18,188 nucleotides of DNA, taken from contig CAVDMS010000031.1 in assembly GCA_963610045.1 (NCBI GenBank), positions 1 to 18,188 of the forward strand. Reading direction: 5' to 3'. The position numbers and the translations under genes are program-made. Numbering within the stretch: the stretch's first letter is position 1; each line of letters opens with the position of its first letter. The DNA is from F23-B02 sp963610045. GTDB lineage: Bacteria > Bacillota > Clostridia > Oscillospirales > Oscillospiraceae. This document shows positions 7,081 through 13,602 of this stretch, in pieces. The notes beneath the pieces are model-generated. The model was not told where the DNA came from. It made no database searches and saw only the letters and a list, made by a program, of their open reading frames with translations.

Positions 7081-7185
7081 ATGATGAACGTTCGCTTCGC
7101 ATTTGCAGATCGTTATTATTACTTTTATTTTTACTTTACGAAAATAAAAGCGATTTGTGATGCCCGTAAACGAATGTTTGCATAA
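7081..7185 (+). CDS. Aromatic-rich leader peptide (34 aa) of a putative attenuator
   Basis: A short ORF preceded by AGGAAGGAGA ten bases upstream of a double ATG (7081 and 7084). Codons 12-19 (7114-7137) read Tyr-Tyr-Tyr-Phe-Tyr-Phe-Tyr-Phe, and Phe also occurs at 6, 8 and 33, so 11 of 34 residues are Tyr or Phe. The rest is basic and unremarkable, ending at TAA 7183-7185. No conserved domain is expected. Its likely function lies in being translated, not in the product: ribosome stalling at the aromatic run when charged tRNA-Tyr or tRNA-Phe is scarce. It sits 133 bp upstream of a TrpXYZ-like ABC importer and overlaps regions 1 and 2 of the RNA structure. Tyrosine (5 codons) is the most probable signal, with Phe contributing. 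Confidence 0.75.
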   Translation: MMNVRFAFADRYYYFYFYFTKIKAICDARKRMFA

Positions 7186-7254
7186 CGTTGCGTCTTTTAA
7201 GCGTGATTGTTACAATGCCGTGCGGATCACAAATCCGTGCGGCATTTTTGTTTT
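7099..7254 (+). promoter_or_regulatory. Predicted transcription attenuator: mutually exclusive 1:2, 2:3 and 3:4 pairings
   Basis: Pairing 1:2 joins 7099-7112 to 7151-7163 (13 pairs, one bulge, three G-U) and continues as a perfect 10-bp A/U stem, 7122-7131 with 7141-7150, enclosing most Tyr/Phe codons. Pairing 2:3 joins GATTTGTGAT (7152-7161) to its exact complement ATCACAAATC (7226-7235). It extends by CCGTA (7164-7168) with TGCGG (7221-7225) after a 2-nt bulge. Pairing 3:4 is the terminator, 7216-7227 with 7233-7244. A ribosome paused at 7114-7137 would open 1:2, free region 2 and permit 2:3, which destroys the terminator. Uninterrupted translation or no translation would leave the terminator intact. 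The complementarities are seen in the sequence; the mechanism is inferred by analogy to trp/phe attenuation. Confidence 0.72.
7214..7254 (+). terminator. Attenuator terminator upstream of the ABC importer genes
   Basis: A 12-bp stem (7216-7227 with 7233-7244, two G-U pairs, extendable by two A-U) closes a CACAA loop and is followed by TTTTTGTTTT. It lies between the leader ORF and the first structural gene, so it would stop transcription before the operon unless disrupted. Confidence 0.85.
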
Positions 7255-7318
7255 GCCGCATGGCGACACTGCACCGACCACGCAAAACATCAATTCAATG
7301 CTTTTTGGAGGAATCAAC

Positions 7319-8302
7319 ATGAAAACCAAACGTTCGATTACATCGACTCTTTTGGCTGCGGTACTCATCGTAAGCCTCTGCCTTTCTCTCGCAGCCTGCT
7401 CCGGCGGCAATGACTCCGCCAAGGACAAGGTGTTCACCGTCGGCATCTGCCAGCTCGTTCAGCATGACGCTCTCGACGCCGCAACTCAGGGCTTCAAGGA
7501 CGCTCTCGTCGATAAGCTCGGCGCAGACAAGGTGCAGTTCGACGAGCAGAACGCTCAGAACGACGCCGCAATGTGCAGCACCATAGTCAACTCCTTCGTT
7601 TCGAAGAACGTTGACCTCATCCTCGCAAATGCGACTCCCGCTCTCCAGGCTGCATACAATGCGACCGAGTCCATCCCCATCCTCGGCACCTCCGTCACCG
7701 AGTACGGCGTCGCTCTGAAGCTTGACGATTTCAGCGGCACCGTCGGCGGAAACGTATCCGGCACCTCCGACCTTGCTCCCCTTGAGGATCAGGCGGAAAT
7801 GATCCTTGAGCTGTTCCCCGACGCCAAGAAGGTCGGACTTCTCTACTGCTCGGCGGAGCCCAACTCCGATTACCAAGTGAAGGTAGTTGAAAAATACCTC
7901 AGCGACAAGGGCATCACCTGCACCCGCTTCTCCTTCAGCGACTCCAACGACATTGCGGCAGTCACCACCAAGGCGGCAGCCGACAGCGACGTCATCTACA
8001 TCCCCACCGACAACACCGCAGCAAGCTGCGTTGAGACCATCGGCAACATCGTTATAAGCGCCAAGACCCCCGTCGTTGCGGGCGAGGCCGGTATCTGCTC
8101 CGGCTGCGGCGTTGCGACCCTCTCCATCAGCTACTACGACCTCGGCTACAAGACCGGCGAAATGGCGGCAGCCATCCTGCTCGGCGAAGCGGACATCTCC
8201 GATATGCCCATTGCATACGCCGAAGCAAGCAAGAAGTACAATCCCGAGATCTGCAAAGAGCTCGGCATCACCGTTCCCGACGGCTACGAGCCGCTCGACT
8301 GA
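7319..8302 (+). CDS. ABC importer substrate-binding lipoprotein (TrpX-like, ABC_sub_bind family)
   Basis: A 327-aa solute-binding lipoprotein. Residues 1-26 form a type II signal peptide (KTKR, a hydrophobic core, then lipobox LAAC with Cys27), followed by an SGG linker. The mature part shows the two-lobed fold: FTVGICQLVQHDALDAATQGF, LILANATPALQAAYNAT, IPILGTSVTEYG, KKVGLLYCSAEPNSDYQ, VIYIPTDNTAASC and PVVAGEAGICSGCGVATLSISYYDLGYKTG are hallmarks of the PF04392 family. Members of that family are known to bind aromatic amino acids, for example streptococcal TrpX with tryptophan. The aromatic leader upstream fits a Tyr/Phe/Trp ligand, but ligand identity is inference. The start is the ATG 7 nt after GGAGG; the open frame further upstream is attenuator sequence. 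Confidence 0.92.
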   Translation: MKTKRSITSTLLAAVLIVSLCLSLAACSGGNDSAKDKVFTVGICQLVQHDALDAATQGFKDALVDKLGADKVQFDEQNAQNDAAMCSTIVNSFVSKNVDLILANATPALQAAYNATESIPILGTSVTEYGVALKLDDFSGTVGGNVSGTSDLAPLEDQAEMILELFPDAKKVGLLYCSAEPNSDYQVKVVEKYLSDKGITCTRFSFSDSNDIAAVTTKAAADSDVIYIPTDNTAASCVETIGNIVISAKTPVVAGEAGICSGCGVATLSISYYDLGYKTGEMAAAILLGEADISDMPIAYAEASKKYNPEICKELGITVPDGYEPLD

Positions 8303-8335
8303 CGATCATTTAGAAAAACAAAAGGAGTAACTGTT

Positions 8336-9241
8336 ATGACGGATCTGCTCGGAGCCTTGCCCGGAGCCGTTGCCCAGGGAATAATCTGGGGCATTATGGC
8401 GATAGGCGTATACATTACATATAAAGTCCTTGACATTGCGGACCTCACCGTGGACGGTTCCATCTGCACCGGAGCTGCGGTGTGTACCATGATGATGCTT
8501 TCCGGTCAAAGCCCGTGGCTGTCCGTCCTTTGCGCAGTGCTTGCGGGCATCGCCGCAGGCAGCATAACAGGATTTCTCCACGTTCTGCTGGGTATACCCG
8601 CCATACTTGCGGGTATACTCACCCAGATGGTGCTGTGGTCGGTGAATCTCAAGATCCTCGGCAAGGCAAATCAGGCGATATCCTCAAGGTCAAACCCCGT
8701 TATCCTCTCGCAGATGGACATTGACTCGGCGCTCATAGTTCTTGCGATCTTTGCGGTCGTGACGGTCGCCGTCCTGTACGTCTACTTCGGCACCGAGATC
8801 GGCTGCGCCATCCGTGCGACCGGCTCAAACCCCGTGATGAGCCGTGCGCAGGGCATAAACACGGGTCTTACCAAGATCCTCGGTCTTGCGATAAGCAACG
8901 GCATCGTCGCACTTTCCGGCGCTCTGCTGTGCCAGTACCAAGGCTACACCGACATCAACATGGGCAGAGGCGCAGTCGTCATCGGTCTTGCGGCGGTCGT
9001 CATAGGCGAGGTGCTTGCAAAGCGTATCTCGACTAACTTTGCCGTAAGGCTCCTCGGCGTTATCGCCGGCGCCATCGTGTACTATGTCGTGTACCAGATC
9101 ATCATCTTCTCCGGCTTCGACACCGACCTTCTGAAGATGTTCTCCGCAATCGTCGTCGCTCTGTTCCTCGGCATACCCTACCTCAGAAAAAAGCTCCGCG
9201 CTGCACGCAGCGTATCGAAAAGGGGTGCGCAAAATGCTTGA
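8336..9241 (+). CDS. ABC importer permease (TrpY-like, BPD_transp_2 family)
   Basis: A 301-aa integral membrane permease with about eight or nine hydrophobic segments, beginning GIIWGIMAIGVYITYKVLDIADLTVDGS, a hallmark opening of TrpY-type/LivH-related permeases. The conserved GCAIRATGSNPVMSRAQGI loop (about residues 160-180), which contacts the ATPase, is clear. So is NMGRGAVVIGLAAVVIGE near 210-227. The basic C-terminus (RKKLRAARSVSKRG) is cytoplasmic. It follows the binding-protein gene by 33 bp with AAAGGAG 8 nt before its ATG, and overlaps the ATPase gene by 8 bp. Together with its neighbours it forms a complete single-permease importer, which would act as a homodimer. Confidence 0.92.
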   Translation: MTDLLGALPGAVAQGIIWGIMAIGVYITYKVLDIADLTVDGSICTGAAVCTMMMLSGQSPWLSVLCAVLAGIAAGSITGFLHVLLGIPAILAGILTQMVLWSVNLKILGKANQAISSRSNPVILSQMDIDSALIVLAIFAVVTVAVLYVYFGTEIGCAIRATGSNPVMSRAQGINTGLTKILGLAISNGIVALSGALLCQYQGYTDINMGRGAVVIGLAAVVIGEVLAKRISTNFAVRLLGVIAGAIVYYVVYQIIIFSGFDTDLLKMFSAIVVALFLGIPYLRKKLRAARSVSKRGAQNA

Positions 9242-10028
9242 AATGAAAAACGTCACCAAAATATTCAACCCCGGCAGCATAGACGAAAAGCTTGCGCTAG
9301 ATAACCTGTCGCTCACCGTGAGCGAGGGCGAATTCGTGACCGTCATCGGCGGCAACGGCGCAGGCAAAAGCACCATGCAGAACGCCATCTGCGGGACCTG
9401 GCTTCCCGACTCCGGCAGCATATTCCTCGGCGGCGTGAACGTCACCTCCCTGCCGGAGTACAAGAGAGCAAAGTACCTCGGCAGAGTGTACCAGGACCCC
9501 ATGACGGGTACCGCAGCGGGTATGCAGATCGAGGAAAACCTCGCTCTGGCGGCACGCCGTGGCGCACACCGCAGTCTGCGTCCCGGCATCCGCAAGTCCG
9601 AGCGTGAGGAGTACCGCCGTATGCTCGAAGAGCTGGATCTCGGTCTTGAGACCCGACTTTCGGCGAAGGTCGGCACCCTCTCCGGCGGTCAGCGTCAGGC
9701 GCTGACCCTGCTCATGGCGACGATGCAGAAGCCCCGTCTTTTGCTCCTTGACGAGCATACCGCCGCACTCGACCCCAAGACCGCCGCAAAGGTGATGCAG
9801 CTCACCGACAAGATCGTCCGTGAAAACAAGCTCACCACGCTCATGATAACCCACAATATGCGTGACGCCATAGAATACGGCAGCCGCCTTATCATGCTGC
9901 ACAACGGCAGGATAATCCTCGACATATCGGGCGAGGAAAAGAAAAAGCTCACCGTCGCAAATCTGCTTGAGATGTTCACGAAAGCAAGCGGCAACGAATT
10001 TGCAAACGACAGAGCGATCCTCTCATAA
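9234..10028 (+). CDS. ABC importer ATP-binding protein (TrpZ-like)
   Basis: A 264-aa cytoplasmic ATPase energising the importer. All ABC motifs are present: Walker A GGNGAGKST (39-47), Q-loop Gln87 in VYQDP, signature LSGGQ (149-153), Walker B LLLLDEH with Asp173 and Glu174, D-loop ALDP and switch His207 in MITHNM. The residue after the catalytic Glu is His (DEHTAALDPK) where most ABC proteins have Pro. The start is ATG 9234, overlapping the permease stop as ATGCTTGA with AAGGGG 9 nt upstream; a GTG at 9225 is in frame but badly spaced. Overlap implies translational coupling. No plus-strand terminator with a U-tract follows. Confidence 0.93.
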   Translation: MLEMKNVTKIFNPGSIDEKLALDNLSLTVSEGEFVTVIGGNGAGKSTMQNAICGTWLPDSGSIFLGGVNVTSLPEYKRAKYLGRVYQDPMTGTAAGMQIEENLALAARRGAHRSLRPGIRKSEREEYRRMLEELDLGLETRLSAKVGTLSGGQRQALTLLMATMQKPRLLLLDEHTAALDPKTAAKVMQLTDKIVRENKLTTLMITHNMRDAIEYGSRLIMLHNGRIILDISGEEKKKLTVANLLEMFTKASGNEFANDRAILS

Positions 10029-10058
10029 ATAAAAATTCGGGAGTCATAAGACTCCCGA
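10026..10058 (-). terminator. Intrinsic terminator of the cca-GNAT operon (minus strand)
   Basis: TTCGGGAGTC and GACTCCCGAA (10035-10044 and 10049-10058) form a perfect 10-bp stem with an ATAA loop. Read on the minus strand it is followed by TTTTTATTT, making a canonical terminator 5 bp past the acetyltransferase stop. On the plus strand the hairpin has no U-tract, so it would serve the ABC operon poorly. Confidence 0.85.
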
Positions 10059-10062
10059 AGCT

Positions 10063-10821
10063 TCAGTCAAGCGCTATGCACATATTGAGCGTTTCCGGCA
10101 AGGGGAAGCTTGCCGCAATGAAGGGCTTTCCCGCATGAAACGCAGTTCTGATCTCCGCCTTTTCCGCACCGAGTCTGCGGCAAAGCTCAGGTATGAGATC
10201 CGTCGGACCGAGGCACTCTTTAATTTTCAGCACCCCGTCCTCAAGGTAGCCGCAGGCTATCGAGCGTCCGCTGCGGAACATACCGCCTCCGTAATAACGG
10301 CAAAGCTCCCGCTGGTACTCGTACCAAGCCAGCGGGAACGCCGTGTTAAGCTTATACTCGCTTCGCATCGCCGCATACTCCGCCGACGAAAGATTTTTTA
10401 TCTCGACGTCGGAGGCTCCAGCGGCGATCGTTTCATATATGCAGCGGCTCAACTTGTCTGCACCGAGACAGTCGGCGTACCACGAGTACAGCCCCTCGGA
10501 CGCAGGCAGAGTACACAGTCTCGAAAACATCCTGCGGCAGTGCTTCATAAGCGCAGTTCCCGCTCCCTTGCCACGCACTTCGTGCTTTACCGCCACGGCG
10601 TACACATAGCCGCAGCGCTTTCCGCACACGACGGCGCAAAGCACGTTTGCCATGCCGACGGGTACCCCGTCACACTCTGCGACAAACGCCGTTCCCATCT
10701 CCGGCAGCAGCTCATAAAAGCGCCGCACAAGCACCTCGGCGTCGCCGAAAGCGTCGCCCCACAGCGCAGTCATAAAGGGCAGGTCATTTTTCGTATATTC
10801 TCTTATCCTCAAGTTTTCCAT
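10063..10821 (-). CDS. GNAT family N-acetyltransferase
   Basis: A 252-aa cytoplasmic acetyl-CoA-dependent acyltransferase of unknown substrate. The N-terminal half carries the GNAT core: LRIREYTKNDLPFM opening, FVAECDGVPVGMANV (motif D/A strand) and GYVYAVAVKHEVRGKGAGTALM, where RGKGAG is the acetyl-CoA pyrophosphate loop (about residues 83-88). The C-terminal 120 residues look like a second, degenerate domain and contain many Cys and Tyr. It is the last gene of the cca operon, starting inside the end of the DUF2156-like gene (13-bp overlap) without a clear ribosome site, which implies translational coupling. The consistent pairing of two acyltransferase-fold genes suggests a shared pathway, but nothing here names it. 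Confidence 0.87.
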   Translation of the reverse strand: MENLRIREYTKNDLPFMTALWGDAFGDAEVLVRRFYELLPEMGTAFVAECDGVPVGMANVLCAVVCGKRCGYVYAVAVKHEVRGKGAGTALMKHCRRMFSRLCTLPASEGLYSWYADCLGADKLSRCIYETIAAGASDVEIKNLSSAEYAAMRSEYKLNTAFPLAWYEYQRELCRYYGGGMFRSGRSIACGYLEDGVLKIKECLGPTDLIPELCRRLGAEKAEIRTAFHAGKPFIAASFPLPETLNMCIALD

Positions 10822-11708
10822 ACCGCAACATACTTATTTAATATATACTCAGGCTTATACGACAGCTTCGACTGCCGCAGCGCCTCGTTTCCCATGTCGT
10901 CCTCTCGGTTTACATAACATATCTCCGGGTGCTTTTCGCAGACCATGCGCACAAGCTCCCTGCACACCATCGGGTAAGCGCCCGCAACGTCGGGGTACGC
11001 CTTTTCAAAGTGGGTGCAGAAGGTGTCGTCCGAGATGACCTCGCCCACCGAGAAGCCGAGAAGTCTTTCCCCGGAGTACAGCGCACCGCCCATAAGCCCC
11101 AGCTCGTCGTAGTGGGAAAATCCCCGCAGTATCGCATCGTGCTCATAGCCTATATCGTGCGTGAGCCGGCCTTCCGATTCCTCCGTCCACTCGTCGAGCA
11201 TGGCGACACATTCGGGGACCATCTCCTTCGTTATCGGCACAAAGCGCCACTCGTGTTCGTTTTCAAAGCGGTTGCAGAAGTTCTTTTTTGAGTGCATCGC
11301 CCTGCCGGAGTAGGTCGAGAGCTTGTCGGCACGGTAGATGTAGTCCGAGTAGGCTCTGTCCTCCGAAAGCTCGAAGCAGCCGCCGAAGGCGTCGTTTAAA
11401 AGCTCTATATGCTCATCCGTTATGCCGCATATTTTCAGCGGTATACCCTCGCTGCGGCAGATCTCAAGCATTTCGTTTATGGCGGGTCTCAGGTCGCCCT
11501 CACCCACCGGGAACGCAAAATATGTCTCCCCGTGGCGGACAAGTCTCGTCACCAGTCTGCCCTCTACTGGAGCGGCGCTTTGCTTGTAGCGCTTGTCCCA
11601 CATATAGATGTTGCCGAAGCAAAAATCCGCACTTCGTGAATTCTCCGTGCGGAAATACGGCTCCATCATTTGTTTAAGTTCAAAGTTGACGTCGATCAGT
11701 TTCAGCAT
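10809..11708 (-). CDS. DUF2156 / phosphatidylglycerol lysyltransferase C-terminal-domain protein
   Basis: A 299-aa soluble protein resembling the LPG_synthase_C (DUF2156) domain, a tandem GNAT-like fold found at the C-terminus of MprF, where it transfers an aminoacyl group from tRNA to lipid. Recognisable patches are the N-terminal SADFCFGNIYMWDKRY, YSDYIYRADKLSTYSGRAMHSKKNFCNRFE near the centre, and the C-terminal FEKAYPDVAGAYPMVCRELV and VNREDDMGNEALRQSKLSYKPEYI. It lacks the membrane flippase domain of MprF, so it may be a free aminoacyl or acyl transferase. Donor and acceptor are unknown. It starts 15 bp after the uracil-DNA glycosylase stop, with a weak AAAGAG site, and overlaps the next gene. 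Confidence 0.85.
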   Translation of the reverse strand: MLKLIDVNFELKQMMEPYFRTENSRSADFCFGNIYMWDKRYKQSAAPVEGRLVTRLVRHGETYFAFPVGEGDLRPAINEMLEICRSEGIPLKICGITDEHIELLNDAFGGCFELSEDRAYSDYIYRADKLSTYSGRAMHSKKNFCNRFENEHEWRFVPITKEMVPECVAMLDEWTEESEGRLTHDIGYEHDAILRGFSHYDELGLMGGALYSGERLLGFSVGEVISDDTFCTHFEKAYPDVAGAYPMVCRELVRMVCEKHPEICYVNREDDMGNEALRQSKLSYKPEYILNKYVAVWKT

Positions 11709-11723
11709 CCGAAAACGCTCTTT

Positions 11724-12296
11724 CTAATAAGTATTTTTGCACAGCCTGCGTATCTCGCTTCTGATCTCACGCAGGTCGGTAAAGGTGTCGGGTCGCTTTG
11801 TCACGTCACGCAGCAGCGCTGCGGGGTGATATATAGCCATGGTCTGCACACCGTTTACGGTGAACCAGCGCCCCCGCTCCCTCGTTATTTTAAAATCTTC
11901 TCTGATAATTTCCGTGGCGGCTATCCTGCCGAGGCATATAATTATCTTGGGGTTTACGATCTCAAGCTGACGGTTGAGCCAGCTCCGGCACGCAAGCTTC
12001 TCCTCCGGCAGAGGGTCACGGTTTTTCGGAGGACGGCACTTCACGGTGTTTGCGATGTACACGTTTTTGTCGGAGAGGTCTATCATCTCCATCATATCGT
12101 CAAGGAGCTTACCCGCCCTGCCGACAAAGGGAACGCCGCTTAAGTCCTCCTGTTCTCCGGGGCCTTCGCCGACGAACATGACCTCGCTGTCGGGGTTGCC
12201 TCTGCCGAAGACAAGATTCGTCCTCGTTTTGCACAGCTCACAGCCTCGGCAGCCCATGCACTCTCGTTCAAGGCTCCGCATTTCGTCGCTTTTCAT
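11724..12296 (-). CDS. Uracil-DNA glycosylase, family 4 (Fe-S)
   Basis: A base-excision repair enzyme that removes uracil from DNA. At 190 aa it matches the size of family-4 UDGs. The active-site motif GEGPGEQED (43-51) and the motif-B-like IYHPAALLR near 155-163 are intact. The [4Fe-4S] ligands are Cys19, Cys22, Cys87 (NTVKCRPP) and Cys103, in the spacing expected for the family. Two additional N-terminal cysteines, C13 and C16, precede them in a CxxCxxCxxC run. The ATG overlaps the cca stop as TGATG, with GGAGG inside the last cca codons, so translation is coupled to cca. The order cca-udg puts tRNA maturation and DNA repair in one transcript without obvious functional linkage. Confidence 0.95.
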   Translation of the reverse strand: MKSDEMRSLERECMGCRGCELCKTRTNLVFGRGNPDSEVMFVGEGPGEQEDLSGVPFVGRAGKLLDDMMEMIDLSDKNVYIANTVKCRPPKNRDPLPEEKLACRSWLNRQLEIVNPKIIICLGRIAATEIIREDFKITRERGRWFTVNGVQTMAIYHPAALLRDVTKRPDTFTDLREIRSEIRRLCKNTY

Positions 12297-13489
12297 CAGC
12301 TTTCCTCCGAGTATTTCGCAAGCTCCATAAGTATCTCACGCTTGTTGTTTTCAGGAAACTCCATCACATAGTCGAGCAGGAACTTGAGCATCTCGCCAAG
12401 CTCGTGACCTTTAAGTCCGGCATTTAATAGATCGTCCCCCGTGACGGCAAGGTGCTTTAAGGAGAAGCACTCCCCGCTTTTGAGTACCGCCTTGAAGTCC
12501 TTTTCGCAGTCGGTGTGCAGCAGCACCCCGTATGCGGACACGGCGCAGGACACGGAATCGACACCGTAGCGGTTTAAAAGCCGCTTCCAGCCCAGCCTGT
12601 CGGAGGGAGGCTGATCTCTCAGCATTTCCTCTGCGCTGCGGCAGCAGCGGACCGTTCTTCCGTCAAGCCGAAGCTCACGCAGAAAGTCCTCCGCCGAGGG
12701 AATAAAGCCGTATTTCTGAAGCATTATAGAAAATGTAATCCACCTTTGCAGCGGCTTTTTCGGAAGCTCCGACAGGTCGGAAAGCGGCGGCGCTTCCCAA
12801 CCCGAGCCGGTGACGTAGCGCCCCAGCATCCCGAAGGAGATGGCGTCGGCGCAGACCTCCGGTCTCGGACTGAGCAGTATCTTCTCAAGCTCGTCACGCA
12901 CACGTTCGGGCGCAAGAGCGTTGCACAGCTCCGCCTTCTGCTTTATCGCATCGAGCGTGTTCGGCTCTATCGCAAAGCCGAGCCGGGCCGAAAAGCGCAG
13001 CGCACGGAACATACGCAGCGCATCCTCGTCAAAGCGCAGCGTCGGGTAGCCGACACAGCGGATAACGCCGTTTTCGATGTCCGTTATTCCGTCGTAGGGG
13101 TCGGACACCATGCCGTCCGCCGACAGAGCGATGGCGTTCATGGTAAAATCTCGGCGTCCGAGGTCGCTTATGAGGTCGGAAACGAAGGTGACGGAGTCCG
13201 GTCTGCGATGGTCACGGTAATCGCCCTCCGTGCGGAAGGTCGTCACCTCACAGCTTTTGCTGCCCACCTTGACCGTCACCGTGCCGTGCTTTAAGCCCGT
13301 GGGACTGGAGTCCGGGAAAATGTCCATGACCTCGTCCGGCAGCGCACTGGTGCATATGTCCCAGTCCTGCGGAGTGATGCCCATTATCGCATCACGCACA
13401 CAGCCGCCGACGAGATACGCAAGATGCCCTCTCGCCTGAAGGGCAAAGAGGGTCTGTCTGACATATTTAGGCGGATTGACTTTGAGCAT
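12296..13489 (-). CDS. cca: CCA tRNA nucleotidyltransferase (class II)
   Basis: Adds or repairs the 3' CCA of tRNAs using CTP and ATP. From the chosen start the protein is 397 aa. Visible motifs are GGCVRD (28-33), the metal-binding DWD (42-44), GRRDFTMNAIA (111-121), nucleotide-recognition RFDEDALRMFRALRF (152-166) and ERVRDEL (195-201). The C-terminal half is helical and poorly conserved. Poly(A) polymerase or a specialised A- or CC-adding enzyme cannot be excluded from motifs alone. The ATG at 13489 follows AAGGTGAAGCT. An upstream in-frame ATG at 13525 has no ribosome site and lies in the promoter region, so I reject it. It is the first gene of a four-gene operon ending at 10026. Confidence 0.92.
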   Translation of the reverse strand: MLKVNPPKYVRQTLFALQARGHLAYLVGGCVRDAIMGITPQDWDICTSALPDEVMDIFPDSSPTGLKHGTVTVKVGSKSCEVTTFRTEGDYRDHRRPDSVTFVSDLISDLGRRDFTMNAIALSADGMVSDPYDGITDIENGVIRCVGYPTLRFDEDALRMFRALRFSARLGFAIEPNTLDAIKQKAELCNALAPERVRDELEKILLSPRPEVCADAISFGMLGRYVTGSGWEAPPLSDLSELPKKPLQRWITFSIMLQKYGFIPSAEDFLRELRLDGRTVRCCRSAEEMLRDQPPSDRLGWKRLLNRYGVDSVSCAVSAYGVLLHTDCEKDFKAVLKSGECFSLKHLAVTGDDLLNAGLKGHELGEMLKFLLDYVMEFPENNKREILMELAKYSEES

Positions 13490-13512
13490 AGCTTCACCTT
13501 GATCAAAAAATG

Positions 13513-13541
13513 TTGCCAGATTCATTTTACGGTATTATAAT
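13513..13541 (+). promoter_or_regulatory. SigA-type promoter for murC
   Basis: TTGCCA (13513-13518), 17 bp, then a perfect TATAAT (13536-13541). The predicted start is near 13548, about 55 nt before the murC ATG. The -10 is shared with the opposing cca promoter through the palindrome TATTATAATA (13533-13542). Confidence 0.72.
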
Positions 13542-13565
13542 ATCATCAGCCCAAATCAACATCAA
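13537..13565 (-). promoter_or_regulatory. SigA-type promoter for the cca operon
   Basis: On the minus strand TTGATG (13560-13565), 17 bp, then TATTAT (13537-13542). The predicted start is near 13530, about 40 nt before the cca ATG. It overlaps the murC promoter almost completely, so the two cannot bind polymerase simultaneously. Confidence 0.6.
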
Positions 13566-13602
13566 TACGAAATTGTTAATTTTGCGTATAGCAGGTGTAT
13601 AT

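Noticed and set aside
6982..7185. Longer ORF reading into the leader peptide from 6982
   Set aside because: It starts inside the upstream terminator and crosses the promoter. Only the part from the ATG at 7081, after the AGGAAGGAGA site, is plausible.
7053..7318. T-box riboswitch in the ABC importer leader
   Set aside because: The leader is long and ends in a terminator, but I find no T-box sequence (AGGGUGGNACCGCG-like) and no stem I specifier arrangement. The leader ORF and 1:2/2:3/3:4 pairings explain the region better.
7157..7318. Extended N-terminus for the substrate-binding protein
   Set aside because: The in-frame extension overlaps the attenuator terminator and would bury the signal peptide. 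The ATG at 7319 has a proper ribosome site and starts the lipoprotein signal.
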